From: Sphingomonas sp. Leaf22
GTDB taxonomy: Bacteria > Pseudomonadota > Alphaproteobacteria > Sphingomonadales > Sphingomonadaceae
Assembly (NCBI RefSeq): GCF_001421715.1
Contig: NZ_LMKP01000002.1
Location: 79,652 to 143,651, forward strand
Direction: 5' to 3'
DNA length: 64,000 nt
Shown: piece by piece, positions 16,543 to 26,557 of the stretch
Numbering within the stretch: position 1 is the first letter of the stretch
Layout of the letters: each line of letters starts with the position of its first letter
Made by a program: the position numbers and the translations under genes
Notes under the pieces: generated by a model
What the model saw: the letters and a program-made list of their open reading frames with translations, nothing else
Told to the model about the DNA's origin: nothing
Databases searched by the model: none

Positions 16543-16631
16543 GACTGGTCCTTTGCGGCCGGTGGTCGGCCCGATCGATCGAGAGGAAGTACCGGTGTAG
16601 CGGGGACGACCCGCCACCGGCAAGCGTCGAC

Positions 16632-16645
16632 TGAATACGTATGCT
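16632..16645. promoter_or_regulatory. LacI-type operator between the regulator and the TonB receptor
   Basis: TGAATACGTATGCT contains an 8-bp perfect palindrome ATACGTAT with a central CG, as in LacI-family operators. The 11-mer AATACGTATGC is repeated exactly before glgP at 37184. Confidence 0.62.
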
Positions 16646-16743
16646 GTCCGCTTCTCAAGCGTCTCCGAAGGTTTCAATAGAAGGGTATGGACGAACCGGG
16701 CGAAAGAACCGGGGAATCGAATAACGTTGGGGAGGATTGGGAT

Positions 16744-19512
16744 ATGCGGTATTCATCGCAGGCGCTGACGTGCGCCCGGCTGGCGCGCGGCGCGAGTATC
16801 ACGGCATTGATCGCGGCAGGCGTACTGGCCGGAACCGGCAGCGCGTTCGCACAGGCGACGACCGCAGCGGAGCCGACCGCGGTTCAAACCGACGGCACCG
16901 ATCCGACCGAGCCCGCGGCGACCGCGGACGAGGATATCGTCGTCACCGGTTTCCGCGCCAGCCTCGAAAATGCCGTCGCGGAAAAGAAGAACCGCGATCA
17001 GGTCGTCGAATCGATCAGCGCCGAGGATATCGGCAAGCTGCCCGACGCATCGATCGCCGAATCGATCGCCCGCCTGCCGGGTCTGACGTCGCAGCGCGTG
17101 TCGGGTCGTTCGAACTCGATCTCGATCCGCGGCTTCGCACCCGATTTCTCGACGACGTTGCTTAACGGTCGCGAACAGACGTCGACCGGCGACAATCGCG
17201 CCGTCGAGTACGACCAGTATCCCGCCGAAATCATGAGCCAGGTCCTGGTCTACAAGACCGGTCAGGCGAACCTTGTCGGACAGGGCCTGTCGGGTACCGT
17301 CGACCTGCGCACCGTCCGTCCGCTCGAATATGGTCGTCAGGCGATCTCGATCGGGGCACGCGGCACCTATGCCGACCTCGGCAAGCTGAACGCCGGGTCG
17401 CGCGACAAGGGCTATCGGGTCAGCGGCACCTATGTCGACCAGTTCGCCGACGACACGATCGGCATCGCCCTGTCGGCCAACTATCTCGACGAACCGTACC
17501 AGATTCAGGAATTCAACGCCTGGGGCTATGCCGGTTTCAACGGGCAGGGCGTCATCGGTGGGTCGAAATCCTATGTCACGTCGACGCGTCTGAAGCGGCT
17601 CGGGCTGTCGGGCACGCTGCAATACAAGCCGGTCGACAATCTGACCGTTACCGTCGACGGCTTCTATTCGGACTTCAACGACGATCAGTTGAAGCGCGGT
17701 ATCGAACTGCCGCTCGGATATGGGCAATCCTTCAACGATCCGACCCAGCCGCAGGGCGTCAAGCTGACCGGCACGACCGCCAATAGCGACGGCTTCGTCA
17801 CCGCCGGCACGTTCGGCAATGTCGAGGGCGTCGTTCGCAACGACGCGTTCGAGCGCAAGGCGAAGCTGTACGCGTTCGGTTACAACATGGCATGGCGCGG
17901 CGACGATGGCTGGAACGCTACGCTTGATGCCAGCTATTCGCGCACCGATCGTGAGGAGATCATCCTCGAAAGCTATGCCGGCACCGGCTATGGCCAGAAT
18001 GTCGGCGCAAAGGACACGATCGGCTTTACCAGCGGCAAGACCGGCACGCGGTTCAGCCCGACGCTGAACTATTCCGATCCGAACCTGATTCTGCTGACCG
18101 ATCCGCTGGGGTGGGGCAATACGAACCTGCAGGCCGGCTATTTCAACGACCGCAAGGTGCAGGACCGGATCGCGCAATACCGGTTCGAGGTCGAGAAGGA
18201 GCTAGACGGCTTCTTCGGTGCGGTGAAGGCCGGGCTGAACTATACCGATCGCGACAAGTCGCTCGATCCGCGCGAAAGCCTGTTGGCGTTGAGCGGCGGC
18301 CTGCGCTCGCTGCGTATTCCCGACCAGTATATTCAGGAACCGACCAGCCTCAGCTATCTGGGTCTCGGACCGATGTTGAGCTACGATCCACGCGACCTGT
18401 TGGCAGGCGGCGTCTATCAGCTGAACGCCAACACCAGCCCGGACGTGCCGGCAAAGGCGTTTCGTATCGAAGAAGACCTGATGACGATGTACGTCCAGGC
18501 GGACATCGATCAGGAAATCGGCGGATCGGTCCTGACCGGCAACGTCGGGGTGCAGGCCGTGGCGACCGAGCAGAAGTCGTCGGGGCTGATCGCCGCCAAT
18601 CAGGTGCTGTCGCCGACGACGCGCGGTGCGGATTACTGGGACCTGATGCCCAGCCTGAACCTGTCGCTGCGGATGCCGGGCGACTGGGTGATCCGTGCGG
18701 GTGCCGCTCGGCAGGTACAGCGGCCGCGGCTCGACGACATGCGCGTCGCCTTGGGCTTCGGCTACAATCCGCAGGAAGGGCTGATCACCGGCGGCGGCGG
18801 CAATCCGTCGCTGCGGCCGATCCGGTCGAACTCGTTCGATCTGACGCTGGAGAAATATTTCGGGCGTGCGGGCTACATCGCGGCACAGGGCTTCTACAAG
18901 GACCTGAAGTCGTACGTGTACAACCAGACGCTGCCGTTCGACTATTTCGCGTTCCCGACGCCGACCGGCACGCCCGCAGGCACTCCGACCCTCGGTCGCG
19001 TCGATCGGCCGATCAACGGTGAGGGCGGCAACATCTACGGCGTCGAACTGGCCGCCACGCTGCCGCTCAGCACGTTCGTATCGTTCCTCGACGGGTTCGG
19101 CGTGACGGGGGGCGGTTCGTGGACCAAGACCCAGATCAAACCCGATCCCAACTCGCCGCCGGAAAATATTCCCGGCTATTCGAAATGGGTGGTCAACGGC
19201 ACCGCCTATTTCGAAAAATGGGGGTTCAGCGCGCGGGGGTCGGCACGGTACCGCTCGACCTTCGTCGGCGAACTGTCGGGCTTCGGCGGCAATCGCCAGC
19301 GTCGCCGTGCCTTGGACGAGACGATCATCGATGCGCAGGTCGGGTATGAATTCCCGAAGGGAACGACGCTCGAAGGGCTGTCGCTGTTCGTGCAGGGCCA
19401 GAATCTGACCGACGAACGCTTCGCGACCGTCGATCCGTCGTACGATCTCGCGGTGATCGATTATCAGAGCTATGGCCGGCGCTTCCTTGCCGGGGCATCG
19501 TTCCGGTTCTGA
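16744..19512 (+). CDS. TonB-dependent receptor, maltooligosaccharide-type
   Basis: This 922-residue outer-membrane receptor has a signal peptide (about 1-36, ending SAFA), a TonB-box-like DEDIVVTGFRASL, a plug domain (AEDIGKLPDASIAESIARLPG ... RGFAPDF) and a long beta-barrel that ends in the terminal Phe needed for assembly (FRF). The phrase EDIGKLPD and the length place it in the Xanthomonas/Caulobacter carbohydrate receptor group. The ATG at 16744 has GGAGGAT upstream and gives a proper signal peptide; an earlier ATG at 16687 does not. It is the first gene of the maltooligosaccharide cluster and should pull maltodextrins into the periplasm with energy from TonB/ExbBD. Confidence 0.93.
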   Translation: MRYSSQALTCARLARGASITALIAAGVLAGTGSAFAQATTAAEPTAVQTDGTDPTEPAATADEDIVVTGFRASLENAVAEKKNRDQVVESISAEDIGKLPDASIAESIARLPGLTSQRVSGRSNSISIRGFAPDFSTTLLNGREQTSTGDNRAVEYDQYPAEIMSQVLVYKTGQANLVGQGLSGTVDLRTVRPLEYGRQAISIGARGTYADLGKLNAGSRDKGYRVSGTYVDQFADDTIGIALSANYLDEPYQIQEFNAWGYAGFNGQGVIGGSKSYVTSTRLKRLGLSGTLQYKPVDNLTVTVDGFYSDFNDDQLKRGIELPLGYGQSFNDPTQPQGVKLTGTTANSDGFVTAGTFGNVEGVVRNDAFERKAKLYAFGYNMAWRGDDGWNATLDASYSRTDREEIILESYAGTGYGQNVGAKDTIGFTSGKTGTRFSPTLNYSDPNLILLTDPLGWGNTNLQAGYFNDRKVQDRIAQYRFEVEKELDGFFGAVKAGLNYTDRDKSLDPRESLLALSGGLRSLRIPDQYIQEPTSLSYLGLGPMLSYDPRDLLAGGVYQLNANTSPDVPAKAFRIEEDLMTMYVQADIDQEIGGSVLTGNVGVQAVATEQKSSGLIAANQVLSPTTRGADYWDLMPSLNLSLRMPGDWVIRAGAARQVQRPRLDDMRVALGFGYNPQEGLITGGGGNPSLRPIRSNSFDLTLEKYFGRAGYIAAQGFYKDLKSYVYNQTLPFDYFAFPTPTGTPAGTPTLGRVDRPINGEGGNIYGVELAATLPLSTFVSFLDGFGVTGGGSWTKTQIKPDPNSPPENIPGYSKWVVNGTAYFEKWGFSARGSARYRSTFVGELSGFGGNRQRRRALDETIIDAQVGYEFPKGTTLEGLSLFVQGQNLTDERFATVDPSYDLAVIDYQSYGRRFLAGASFRF

Positions 19513-19570
19513 TGTTACATGCCGCCCGTCCGCAACCGGACGGGCGGGGGTGACGTGACGGGAGGCGTTG

Positions 19571-21085
19571 ATGGCGATCGATCAGGTACCCGTCCGCAGC
19601 GTGGCGATCGTCGGTGGCGGTTCGGCGGGATGGATGACGGCGGCGGCGCTCGCGCGCTTCCTGCCGGCGGATACGCGGGTGACGCTGATCGAATCCGATG
19701 CGATCGGGACGGTCGGGGTGGGCGAGGCGACGATCCCGCAGCTTCGCCTGTTCAATCAGCATTTGGGGATCGACGAGGACGACTTCGTCGCGCGCACCGG
19801 GGGCAGTTTCAAACTCGGTATCGAGTTCGCCGGCTGGAATGGCGCGGACAGTCGCTACCTCCACGCGTTCGGCACGATCGGCCGGTCGCTGGGGCTGGTG
19901 CCGTTCCACCAGTATTGGCTGGCGGCGGGCGGCGGCGATGCGCCGGAATCGCTATGGTCGCACAGCGCGTGTGCGGCCGCGGCGTCGGCGAACCGGTTCG
20001 ATCGCGATCCGGGCAATCCGCAGGCACCATCGGGCATCGCGTGGGCCTATCACTTCGATGCGGCGCGCTACGCCGCGTATCTGCGCGAACGCGCCGAGGC
20101 GGGCGGGGTCGAACGGGCCGAGGGGCGGGTCGTTGCGGTCGGTCTGAACGACGTCGGGATCGACACCGTCACGCTGGACGACGGACGGACCATCGCGGCC
20201 GACTTCTTCGTCGATTGTTCGGGGTTTGCCGCGCTGCTCATCGGGCGGCTGGCCGGCGATCGTTGGGACGACTGGTCGGCGCTGCTGCCGTGCGACCGGG
20301 CACTGGCGGTCCCCTGCGCCGCGACACAGCCGGTTACGCCCTATACCCGCGCCACTGCCCGGTCGGCGGGATGGCAGTGGCGCATCCCGTTACAGGCGCG
20401 GACCGGGAACGGGCTGGTCTATTCGAGCGCGCATCTGTCCGACGACGAAGCAGCGGCGACGTTGCTCGGCAACCTCGACGGAGCGGCGCTGGCCGATCCC
20501 AGGCCGCTGCGCTTCACCACCGGGCGTCGCCATGCGCCGTGGATCGGCAATTGCGTCGCGCTGGGACTGGCGGCGGGGTTTCTGGAGCCGCTCGAATCGA
20601 CGTCGATCCATCTGGTCCAGTCGGGCATTGCGCGGCTGTTGTCGCTCTGGCCCGCCTCCCGGCCGCGTCCCGCCGATATCGCCGCGTTCAACCGCCAGTC
20701 GGAACGCGAATGGCTCGGCGTTCGCGACTTCCTGATCGCGCATTATGCGCTGAACGGTCGTGACGAACCCTTTTGGCAGGAACGCCGTGCGACGCCGCTG
20801 CCCGATAGTCTGGCGGAACGCATCGCGCTGTTCCGTGAATCCGGCCGGATCGTTCGCGACGAACACGAATTGTTCGCCGAAGTCGCATGGGTGCAACTAT
20901 TGGTCGGGCAGGGGGTGCGGGCCGGCGGCTATCATCCGCTCGCCGATGCGTTGCCCGCCGAACGCCGGAGCCAGTTTCTCGACATGAGTTCGAAACATGT
21001 CGCCGCCACGGTCGCGCGGATGCCGACCCATGACCAGTTCCTGCGCGCCCACTGCCCGGCGCCCGATGCAAAGGTTGCCGCGTGA
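19571..21085 (+). CDS. Flavin-dependent tryptophan halogenase family protein
   Basis: The 504-residue protein has the FAD motif GGGSAGW near the N terminus, the halogenase signature WQWRIP (from Trp268, the W-x-W-x-I-P that separates halogenases from monooxygenases), the active-site Lys81 (GGSFKLGIEF) and the Glu342 of EPLESTSI, matching Lys79 and Glu346 of PrnA. So the halogenation machinery looks complete. ATG 19571 follows GGGAGGCG. Its stop overlaps the alpha-amylase GTG start by 4 nt (GTGA), so it is translated with a starch-degrading operon. Genes of this family next to TonB receptors are recurrent in Caulobacter, Xanthomonas and sphingomonads, but their substrate there is unknown. Confidence 0.9.
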   Translation: MAIDQVPVRSVAIVGGGSAGWMTAAALARFLPADTRVTLIESDAIGTVGVGEATIPQLRLFNQHLGIDEDDFVARTGGSFKLGIEFAGWNGADSRYLHAFGTIGRSLGLVPFHQYWLAAGGGDAPESLWSHSACAAAASANRFDRDPGNPQAPSGIAWAYHFDAARYAAYLRERAEAGGVERAEGRVVAVGLNDVGIDTVTLDDGRTIAADFFVDCSGFAALLIGRLAGDRWDDWSALLPCDRALAVPCAATQPVTPYTRATARSAGWQWRIPLQARTGNGLVYSSAHLSDDEAAATLLGNLDGAALADPRPLRFTTGRRHAPWIGNCVALGLAAGFLEPLESTSIHLVQSGIARLLSLWPASRPRPADIAAFNRQSEREWLGVRDFLIAHYALNGRDEPFWQERRATPLPDSLAERIALFRESGRIVRDEHELFAEVAWVQLLVGQGVRAGGYHPLADALPAERRSQFLDMSSKHVAATVARMPTHDQFLRAHCPAPDAKVAA

Positions 21086-22866
21086 TCCGATCCCTGCTCC
21101 TCGCCCTGACGCTGGGTGCCAGCGCGCTGCCTGCCGCCGCGCAGGATTTCCGCGCCCGTGCGCCCGAGGACGAGGTAATCTATTTCGTGCTGCCCGACCG
21201 GTTCGAAAATGGCGACCGCGCCAATGATCGCGGCGGCCTGACCGGCGACCGGATGGTCCATGGCTATGATCCGACCGCCAAGGGCTTCTACCATGGCGGC
21301 GACCTGAAGGGGCTGACCGCGCGGCTGCCCTACATCCAGTCGCTCGGCGCGACCGCGATCTGGGTCGGGCCGATCTTCAAAAACAAGCCGGTACAGGGCG
21401 GGCCGGGTCAGGAATCGGCGGGTTATCACGGCTATTGGATCACCGACTTCACCCAGGTCGACCCGCATCTCGGCACCAACGCCGATTTCAAGGCGCTGGT
21501 CGACGCAGCGCATGCCCGCGGGATGAAGGTCTATATGGACATCATCGCCAACCACACCGCCGACGTGATCCAGTATCGCGAATGTGCCGACAAGAGCGCG
21601 TGCGTCTATCGCAGCCGCGCCGACTATCCCTATGCGGCAAAGGGCAAGAACAAGGGGTTCGCCGGCGACGCCGTGCAGACGCCAGAGAATTTCGCGAAGC
21701 TGACCGATCCGTCCTTTGCCTACACACCCTATGTGCCCGCACCCGAAAAGGCAGTGAAAGTGCCGGCATGGCTCAACGATCCGATCTATTACCATAATCG
21801 CGGCAACACGACCTTCACCAACGAAAGCTCGCAGATGGGCGATTTCGTCGGGCTGGACGACCTGATGACCGAAAACCCGCGCGTCGTCGCCGGCATGATC
21901 GACATCTTTGGCGGGTGGATCGACCGGTTCGGCATCGACGGATATCGCATCGATACGGCGCGGCACGTGAACCCCGAATTCTGGGCGGCGTTCGTGCCGG
22001 CGATGCTCGACCGTGCCCGGGCAAAGGGTATCCCGAACTTCCATATCTTCGGGGAGGTCGCGATGTCGTCGCTAGACGCCGGCGGGCTGGCGGCGTGGAC
22101 GAAGACCGGCAAGTTTCCGGCGGTCCTCGACTTCTCGTTCCGCGAAGCGGTGTTGCAGACCGTCGCCGGCAAGAAGGGTACCGACGCCTTCGAAACCGTG
22201 TTCGACGGTGACGTGCTATATGCGGGTGGTGAGGCCATGGCGCGGCAATTGCCGACCTTCACCGGCAATCACGATAACGGCCGCTTCGCTTTCTATGTCC
22301 GGCAGGCGCGGCCGCAAGCGAGCGATGCCGAAATCCTGTCGCGCGTGATGCTGTCGAACGCGATGCTGCTGACCCTGCGCGGCGTGCCGACCATCTATTC
22401 GGGCGACGAACAGGGGTTTGCCGGCGACGGCAACGATCAGGACGCACGCGAGGATATGTTCGCATCGCAAGTCGCGTCGTACAACGACAACAGGTTGCTC
22501 GGCACGACCGCCACTACCGCGACCGCGAACTTCACCCCGACCCACCCGCTGTATCGGCAGATCGCCAACCTCGCGAAGCTGCGCACGACCACCCCGGCGC
22601 TGACCCGCGGACGGCAGGTACTGCGCGCCCGTGAGGAAACGCCTGGCCTGCTTGCTATCTCGCGCTTCGATCCGGCCAACAACGCCGAAGTCCTGCTGCT
22701 GTTCAACACCTCGACCGCGCCGATCACCCGCAACGTGCAGGTCGAAACCGCCTCGACCCGCTTCCGTGCGCTGGCCGGTCGCTGCGGCAGCGTGACCGCA
22801 CCCGGTGCGATCCGTGTCGACCTTCCCGCCCTTGGCTATGCGGTATGCGCCGCGGAGACCCGATAA
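21082..22866 (+). CDS. Secreted alpha-amylase family protein (GH13)
   Basis: The 594-residue enzyme has a signal peptide (about 1-21, LPAAAQ), so it acts in the periplasm or outside on alpha-1,4-glucans. The GH13 barrel motifs are complete: DIIANH (about 153-158), the nucleophile Asp291 in GIDGYRIDTARH, the acid/base Glu325 in FGEV and Asp398 in FTGNHDN. A small C-terminal beta-domain with two Cys ends the protein. The start is GTG, overlapping the halogenase stop by 4 nt. Products would be maltooligosaccharides for the next enzymes. The length and the MDIIANHTADV stretch suit cyclomaltodextrinase or amylase subfamilies, so the exact linkage is open. Confidence 0.92.
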   Translation: MIRSLLLALTLGASALPAAAQDFRARAPEDEVIYFVLPDRFENGDRANDRGGLTGDRMVHGYDPTAKGFYHGGDLKGLTARLPYIQSLGATAIWVGPIFKNKPVQGGPGQESAGYHGYWITDFTQVDPHLGTNADFKALVDAAHARGMKVYMDIIANHTADVIQYRECADKSACVYRSRADYPYAAKGKNKGFAGDAVQTPENFAKLTDPSFAYTPYVPAPEKAVKVPAWLNDPIYYHNRGNTTFTNESSQMGDFVGLDDLMTENPRVVAGMIDIFGGWIDRFGIDGYRIDTARHVNPEFWAAFVPAMLDRARAKGIPNFHIFGEVAMSSLDAGGLAAWTKTGKFPAVLDFSFREAVLQTVAGKKGTDAFETVFDGDVLYAGGEAMARQLPTFTGNHDNGRFAFYVRQARPQASDAEILSRVMLSNAMLLTLRGVPTIYSGDEQGFAGDGNDQDAREDMFASQVASYNDNRLLGTTATTATANFTPTHPLYRQIANLAKLRTTTPALTRGRQVLRAREETPGLLAISRFDPANNAEVLLLFNTSTAPITRNVQVETASTRFRALAGRCGSVTAPGAIRVDLPALGYAVCAAETR

Positions 22867-24470
22867 TGACCGAGACTGCGAACGCCCGTCGCTGGTGGCA
22901 CGGCGCGACCATCTACCAGATCTATCCGCGCAGTTTCGCGGACAGCAATGGCGACGGTATCGGTGATTTGCCGGGAATTACCGCGCACCTCGATCATGTC
23001 GCGTCGCTGGGCGTCGAAGCGATGTGGCTGTCGCCCTTCTTCACCTCGCCGATGAAGGATTTCGGCTATGACGTTGCGAATTATTGCAATGTCGATCCGA
23101 TCTTCGGCACGCTCGCCGATTTCGACGCGCTGATCGCGCGCGCCCATGCGCTCGGGCTGAAGATCATCATCGACCAAGTCTGGTCACATACCAGCGACGA
23201 ACATCCGTGGTTCGTCGAGAGCCGGTCGAGCCGTACGAACCCCAAGGCCGACTGGTATGTCTGGGCCGATGCCAAGCCCGACGGTTCGCCGCCCAGCAAC
23301 TGGCAATCGGTGTTTGGCGGCCCGGCATGGACATGGGATGCGCGGCGCGGCCAATATTATCTGCATAACTTCCTGAAGGAACAGCCGCAACTCCATGGCC
23401 ACAATGCGGAATTGCAGGAGGCGCTGCTCGACACCGCGCGCTTCTGGCTCGACCGCGGCGTCGACGGCTTCCGGTTGGACGCGATCAACTTCGCGATGCA
23501 CGACCCCGAACTGCGCGACAATCCGCCGATGCCGAGCAACGGCAAGACCCGGACCCGCCCGTTCGATTTTCAGCGCAAGCTGTATAATCAGGGGCATCCG
23601 GACATTCCGGCCTTCCTCGAACGGGTGCGCGCGCTGCTCGACAGCTATGACGGCGACCGCTTCACGGTAGCGGAGATCGGCGGCGACGACGCGACGCGCG
23701 AAATGAAGCTGTTCTGCGCAGGGGATACGCGGCTCAACACGGCCTATGGCTTCGACTTTCTCTATGCCCCCGAACTGTCGCCACGCATCCTGCGCGACGC
23801 GATCGAGCCATGGGACGACGGCTCGCCATGGCCGAGCTGGGCATTCGAGAACCATGACGCGCCGCGTGCCGTCTCCCGCTGGTTGCCCGCAGGGGCGGAC
23901 GCCGATGCGTTCGGCCGGATCAAGATGCTGCTGCTCGCCTGCCTGCGCGGCAATATCTTCCTGTACAATGGCGAGGAACTGGGCCTGCCGCAGGTCGAGA
24001 TCGCGTTCGAGGATCTGCAGGACCCCGAAGCGATCGCCAACTGGCCGCTGACCCTGTCGCGCGACGGGGCGCGGACCCCGATGCCATGGGCTACCGATGC
24101 CGACAATCTCGGTTTCGGCGCGGGCAAGCCGTGGCTGCCGGCCGGCGAGGCGCACCGGCCGCTGGCGGTCGACCGGCAGGAGGGCGATGCCCGCTCGTTG
24201 CTGAACTTCACCCGCCACGTGCTGCGCCTGCGCAACGCGCATCCGGCGCTGCGGTCGGGCAGCATGACCATCGTCGAGGCGTCGGATGCGATCCTCGCCT
24301 TCGAGCGTGAACTTGAGGGGCAGCGGCTTTTGTGTGTCTTCAATCTGTCGAACGACGAAGCGACGTTCGCAGCGAGCGCTGACTGGCGCGTCATCGAAAC
24401 CATCGGCGACGTCGACGGCGACCGGTTCGGTCCGTTCGCGGCGCGCGTTGCTATTCGCGACGAAGCATGA
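22866..24470 (+). CDS. Alpha-glucosidase (GH13, oligo-1,6-glucosidase/maltase type)
   Basis: A 534-residue GH13 enzyme without a signal peptide, so probably cytoplasmic. It begins with the family segment WWHGATIYQIYPRSF and keeps Asp205 (GVDGFRLDAIN), Glu270 (FTVAEIGG) and Asp331 (FENHDAPR) as nucleophile, acid/base and transition-state Asp. DPIFGTLADFD and SWAFENHDAPR match the alpha-glucosidases of alphaproteobacteria (GH13 subfamily 23 type). It hydrolyses maltose and short maltooligosaccharides to glucose. The ATG shares one base with the TAA of the amylase gene (TAATG), so translation is coupled. Confidence 0.93.
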   Translation: MTETANARRWWHGATIYQIYPRSFADSNGDGIGDLPGITAHLDHVASLGVEAMWLSPFFTSPMKDFGYDVANYCNVDPIFGTLADFDALIARAHALGLKIIIDQVWSHTSDEHPWFVESRSSRTNPKADWYVWADAKPDGSPPSNWQSVFGGPAWTWDARRGQYYLHNFLKEQPQLHGHNAELQEALLDTARFWLDRGVDGFRLDAINFAMHDPELRDNPPMPSNGKTRTRPFDFQRKLYNQGHPDIPAFLERVRALLDSYDGDRFTVAEIGGDDATREMKLFCAGDTRLNTAYGFDFLYAPELSPRILRDAIEPWDDGSPWPSWAFENHDAPRAVSRWLPAGADADAFGRIKMLLLACLRGNIFLYNGEELGLPQVEIAFEDLQDPEAIANWPLTLSRDGARTPMPWATDADNLGFGAGKPWLPAGEAHRPLAVDRQEGDARSLLNFTRHVLRLRNAHPALRSGSMTIVEASDAILAFERELEGQRLLCVFNLSNDEATFAASADWRVIETIGDVDGDRFGPFAARVAIRDEA

Positions 24471-26530
24471 GGAATATCGTGTTGAGGATGATGAAACTGG
24501 CACTGGCGCTGGGCGGCATGACCGCCATGGCCTCGCCTGCCTTTGCCGAGGTCGTCGCGCGTGCTGCGTCGCCCGACGGCAAGCTGACGATCGCCATCAG
24601 TCTCGATAACGAAGGTCGCCCCAGCTATTCGGTCGCGAAGGACGGCAAGGCGGTGCTGAACGACAGCAAGCTCGGCTTCCTGTTCACCGACGCGCCGAAG
24701 ATCGAGCGCGGGCTGACGCTGGCGGGGACGAAGCGCGACCGCTCGGACTCGACCTGGACGCAGCCGTTCGGCGAGTGGAAGACGATCCGCGACAACCACA
24801 CCGAACTGACGGTCACGTTCCGCGAGGCTAAGAACCTGAAGCGCGAGATGGCGGTCACCTTCCGCCTGTTCGATGATGGCGTCGGCTTTCGCTATACCCT
24901 GCCGAAACAAGTGAACCTGACGACGGTCAACATCGCCGACGAACTGACCCAGTTCGCCTTTGCCGAACCCGGCACCGCATGGTGGAAGCCGGCGTTCGAA
25001 TGGAATCGTGAGGAGTATCTTTACAACAAGACCCCGCTCGACGCGGTCGGCACCGCCCAGACGGTGATGACAGTGAAGCTTGCCAGCGGGCGTCACGTCG
25101 CGATCCACGAAGCGGCGCTGACCGATTATTCGGCGATGAACCTCGCCCGGGCCGAGGGAACGACGTTTCGCGCGGTGCTGACGCCGGGGTCGAACGGTCC
25201 CAAGGTGACACGCGCTGCCGGGTTTTCGACACCGTGGCGGACGATTGCCATCGCCGACGATGCCGCCGGGCTGTACGCGGCCAGCCGGATCGGACTGAAC
25301 CTCAACGAACCCAACGAGCTGGGCGACACGTCGGGCTGGATTCAGCCGGGCAAGTTCGTCGGCGTGTGGTGGAACATGATCAAGGGCGACTGGACCTGGG
25401 CGCGGGGGCCCAAGCACGGCGCCACCACCGCGAATGTCCGGCGCTACATCGACTTCGCTGCTGCCAACGGCATTCAGGGATTGCTGGTCGAGGGATGGAA
25501 TGTCGGCTGGGACGGCGACTGGCTCGGCAATGGCAACGACATGAACTTCAGTGGCCCGACGGAGGACTTCGACGCGGCGGCGCTGGCCGCCTATGCGAAA
25601 TCGAAAGGTGTACGCCTGATCGGCCATCATGAGACTGGCGGTTCGGTCAGCCATTACGACGCGCAACTCGACACTGCGTTCAAATGGGCGGCCGACCACG
25701 GCGAACGCGTGGTCAAGACCGGCTATGTCACCGATGCCGGCCAGATCGAGCGCGTCGATGCCGATGGATCGAAGAACCGCGAATGGCATGAAGGCCAATG
25801 GATGGTGAATCATCACCAGCGCGTCCTGAACGCTGCCGCCCGCTACAAGGTATCGATCGACAGCCATGAACCGGTCAAGGACACCGGCTTGCGGCGCACC
25901 TATCCCAACTGGCTGAGCCGCGAAGGTGGACGCGGTATGGAGTATAACGCGTGGGAAGGCGGCAAGAACCCGCCCGAGCATGAAGCCAACATGGTCTTCA
26001 CCCAATTTCTGGGCGGCCCGATGGACTTCACGCCGGGCGTGTTGAGCCTGACCGGCAGCAATGGCAGTGCGATCAAATCGACCATCGCCAAGCAACTGGC
26101 ATTATATGTCGTGTTGTATTCACCGGTCGTCATGGCGGCCGATACGCCTGAAAATTATGCGCGTTATCCCGCCGCCTTCAAGTTCATCCGCGACGTGCCG
26201 ACCGACTGGTCCGACACCCGCGTGCTGAACGGCGAGGTCGGCGATTATGCGACGATCGTACGCAAGGCGGCGGGTAGCAACGACTGGTATCTGGGCGCAA
26301 TCGGCGACGAGGAAGCACGCAACTCGACGGTGACGCTCGATTTCCTCGATGCGGGCAAGACCTATACGGCGGAAATCTATCGCGACGGACCGGGCGCCGA
26401 TTACCGGACCGACGCCCGCCATTCGATCATCATCGAACAACGGCCGGTGAAGAAGGGCGATACGATGACGATCGCGCTGGCACCCGGCGGTGGCGAAGCG
26501 ATCCGGTTCGTGGCAGCGAAGCGCAAGTAA
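24467..26530 (+). CDS. Glycoside hydrolase family 97 (SusB-like alpha-glucosidase), secreted
   Basis: The 687-residue protein has a signal peptide (about 1-27, ASPAFA-E), a beta-sandwich N-terminal domain, a central barrel (WNVGWDGDW, LIGHHETGG, VSIDSHEPVKDTG, MEYNAWEGG) and a C-terminal beta-domain, the three-part plan of GH97. HEP and EYNAW hold Glu residues that in inverting SusB-type members form the base and calcium site. So a periplasmic alpha-glucosidase is most likely; retaining alpha-galactosidases also exist in GH97, but the gene context favours alpha-glucoside. It overlaps the previous gene by 4 nt (ATGA). Confidence 0.92.
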   Translation: MRNIVLRMMKLALALGGMTAMASPAFAEVVARAASPDGKLTIAISLDNEGRPSYSVAKDGKAVLNDSKLGFLFTDAPKIERGLTLAGTKRDRSDSTWTQPFGEWKTIRDNHTELTVTFREAKNLKREMAVTFRLFDDGVGFRYTLPKQVNLTTVNIADELTQFAFAEPGTAWWKPAFEWNREEYLYNKTPLDAVGTAQTVMTVKLASGRHVAIHEAALTDYSAMNLARAEGTTFRAVLTPGSNGPKVTRAAGFSTPWRTIAIADDAAGLYAASRIGLNLNEPNELGDTSGWIQPGKFVGVWWNMIKGDWTWARGPKHGATTANVRRYIDFAAANGIQGLLVEGWNVGWDGDWLGNGNDMNFSGPTEDFDAAALAAYAKSKGVRLIGHHETGGSVSHYDAQLDTAFKWAADHGERVVKTGYVTDAGQIERVDADGSKNREWHEGQWMVNHHQRVLNAAARYKVSIDSHEPVKDTGLRRTYPNWLSREGGRGMEYNAWEGGKNPPEHEANMVFTQFLGGPMDFTPGVLSLTGSNGSAIKSTIAKQLALYVVLYSPVVMAADTPENYARYPAAFKFIRDVPTDWSDTRVLNGEVGDYATIVRKAAGSNDWYLGAIGDEEARNSTVTLDFLDAGKTYTAEIYRDGPGADYRTDARHSIIIEQRPVKKGDTMTIALAPGGGEAIRFVAAKRK

Positions 26531-26557
26531 AGTTCCTCCCCGGAACGGGGAGGATTT

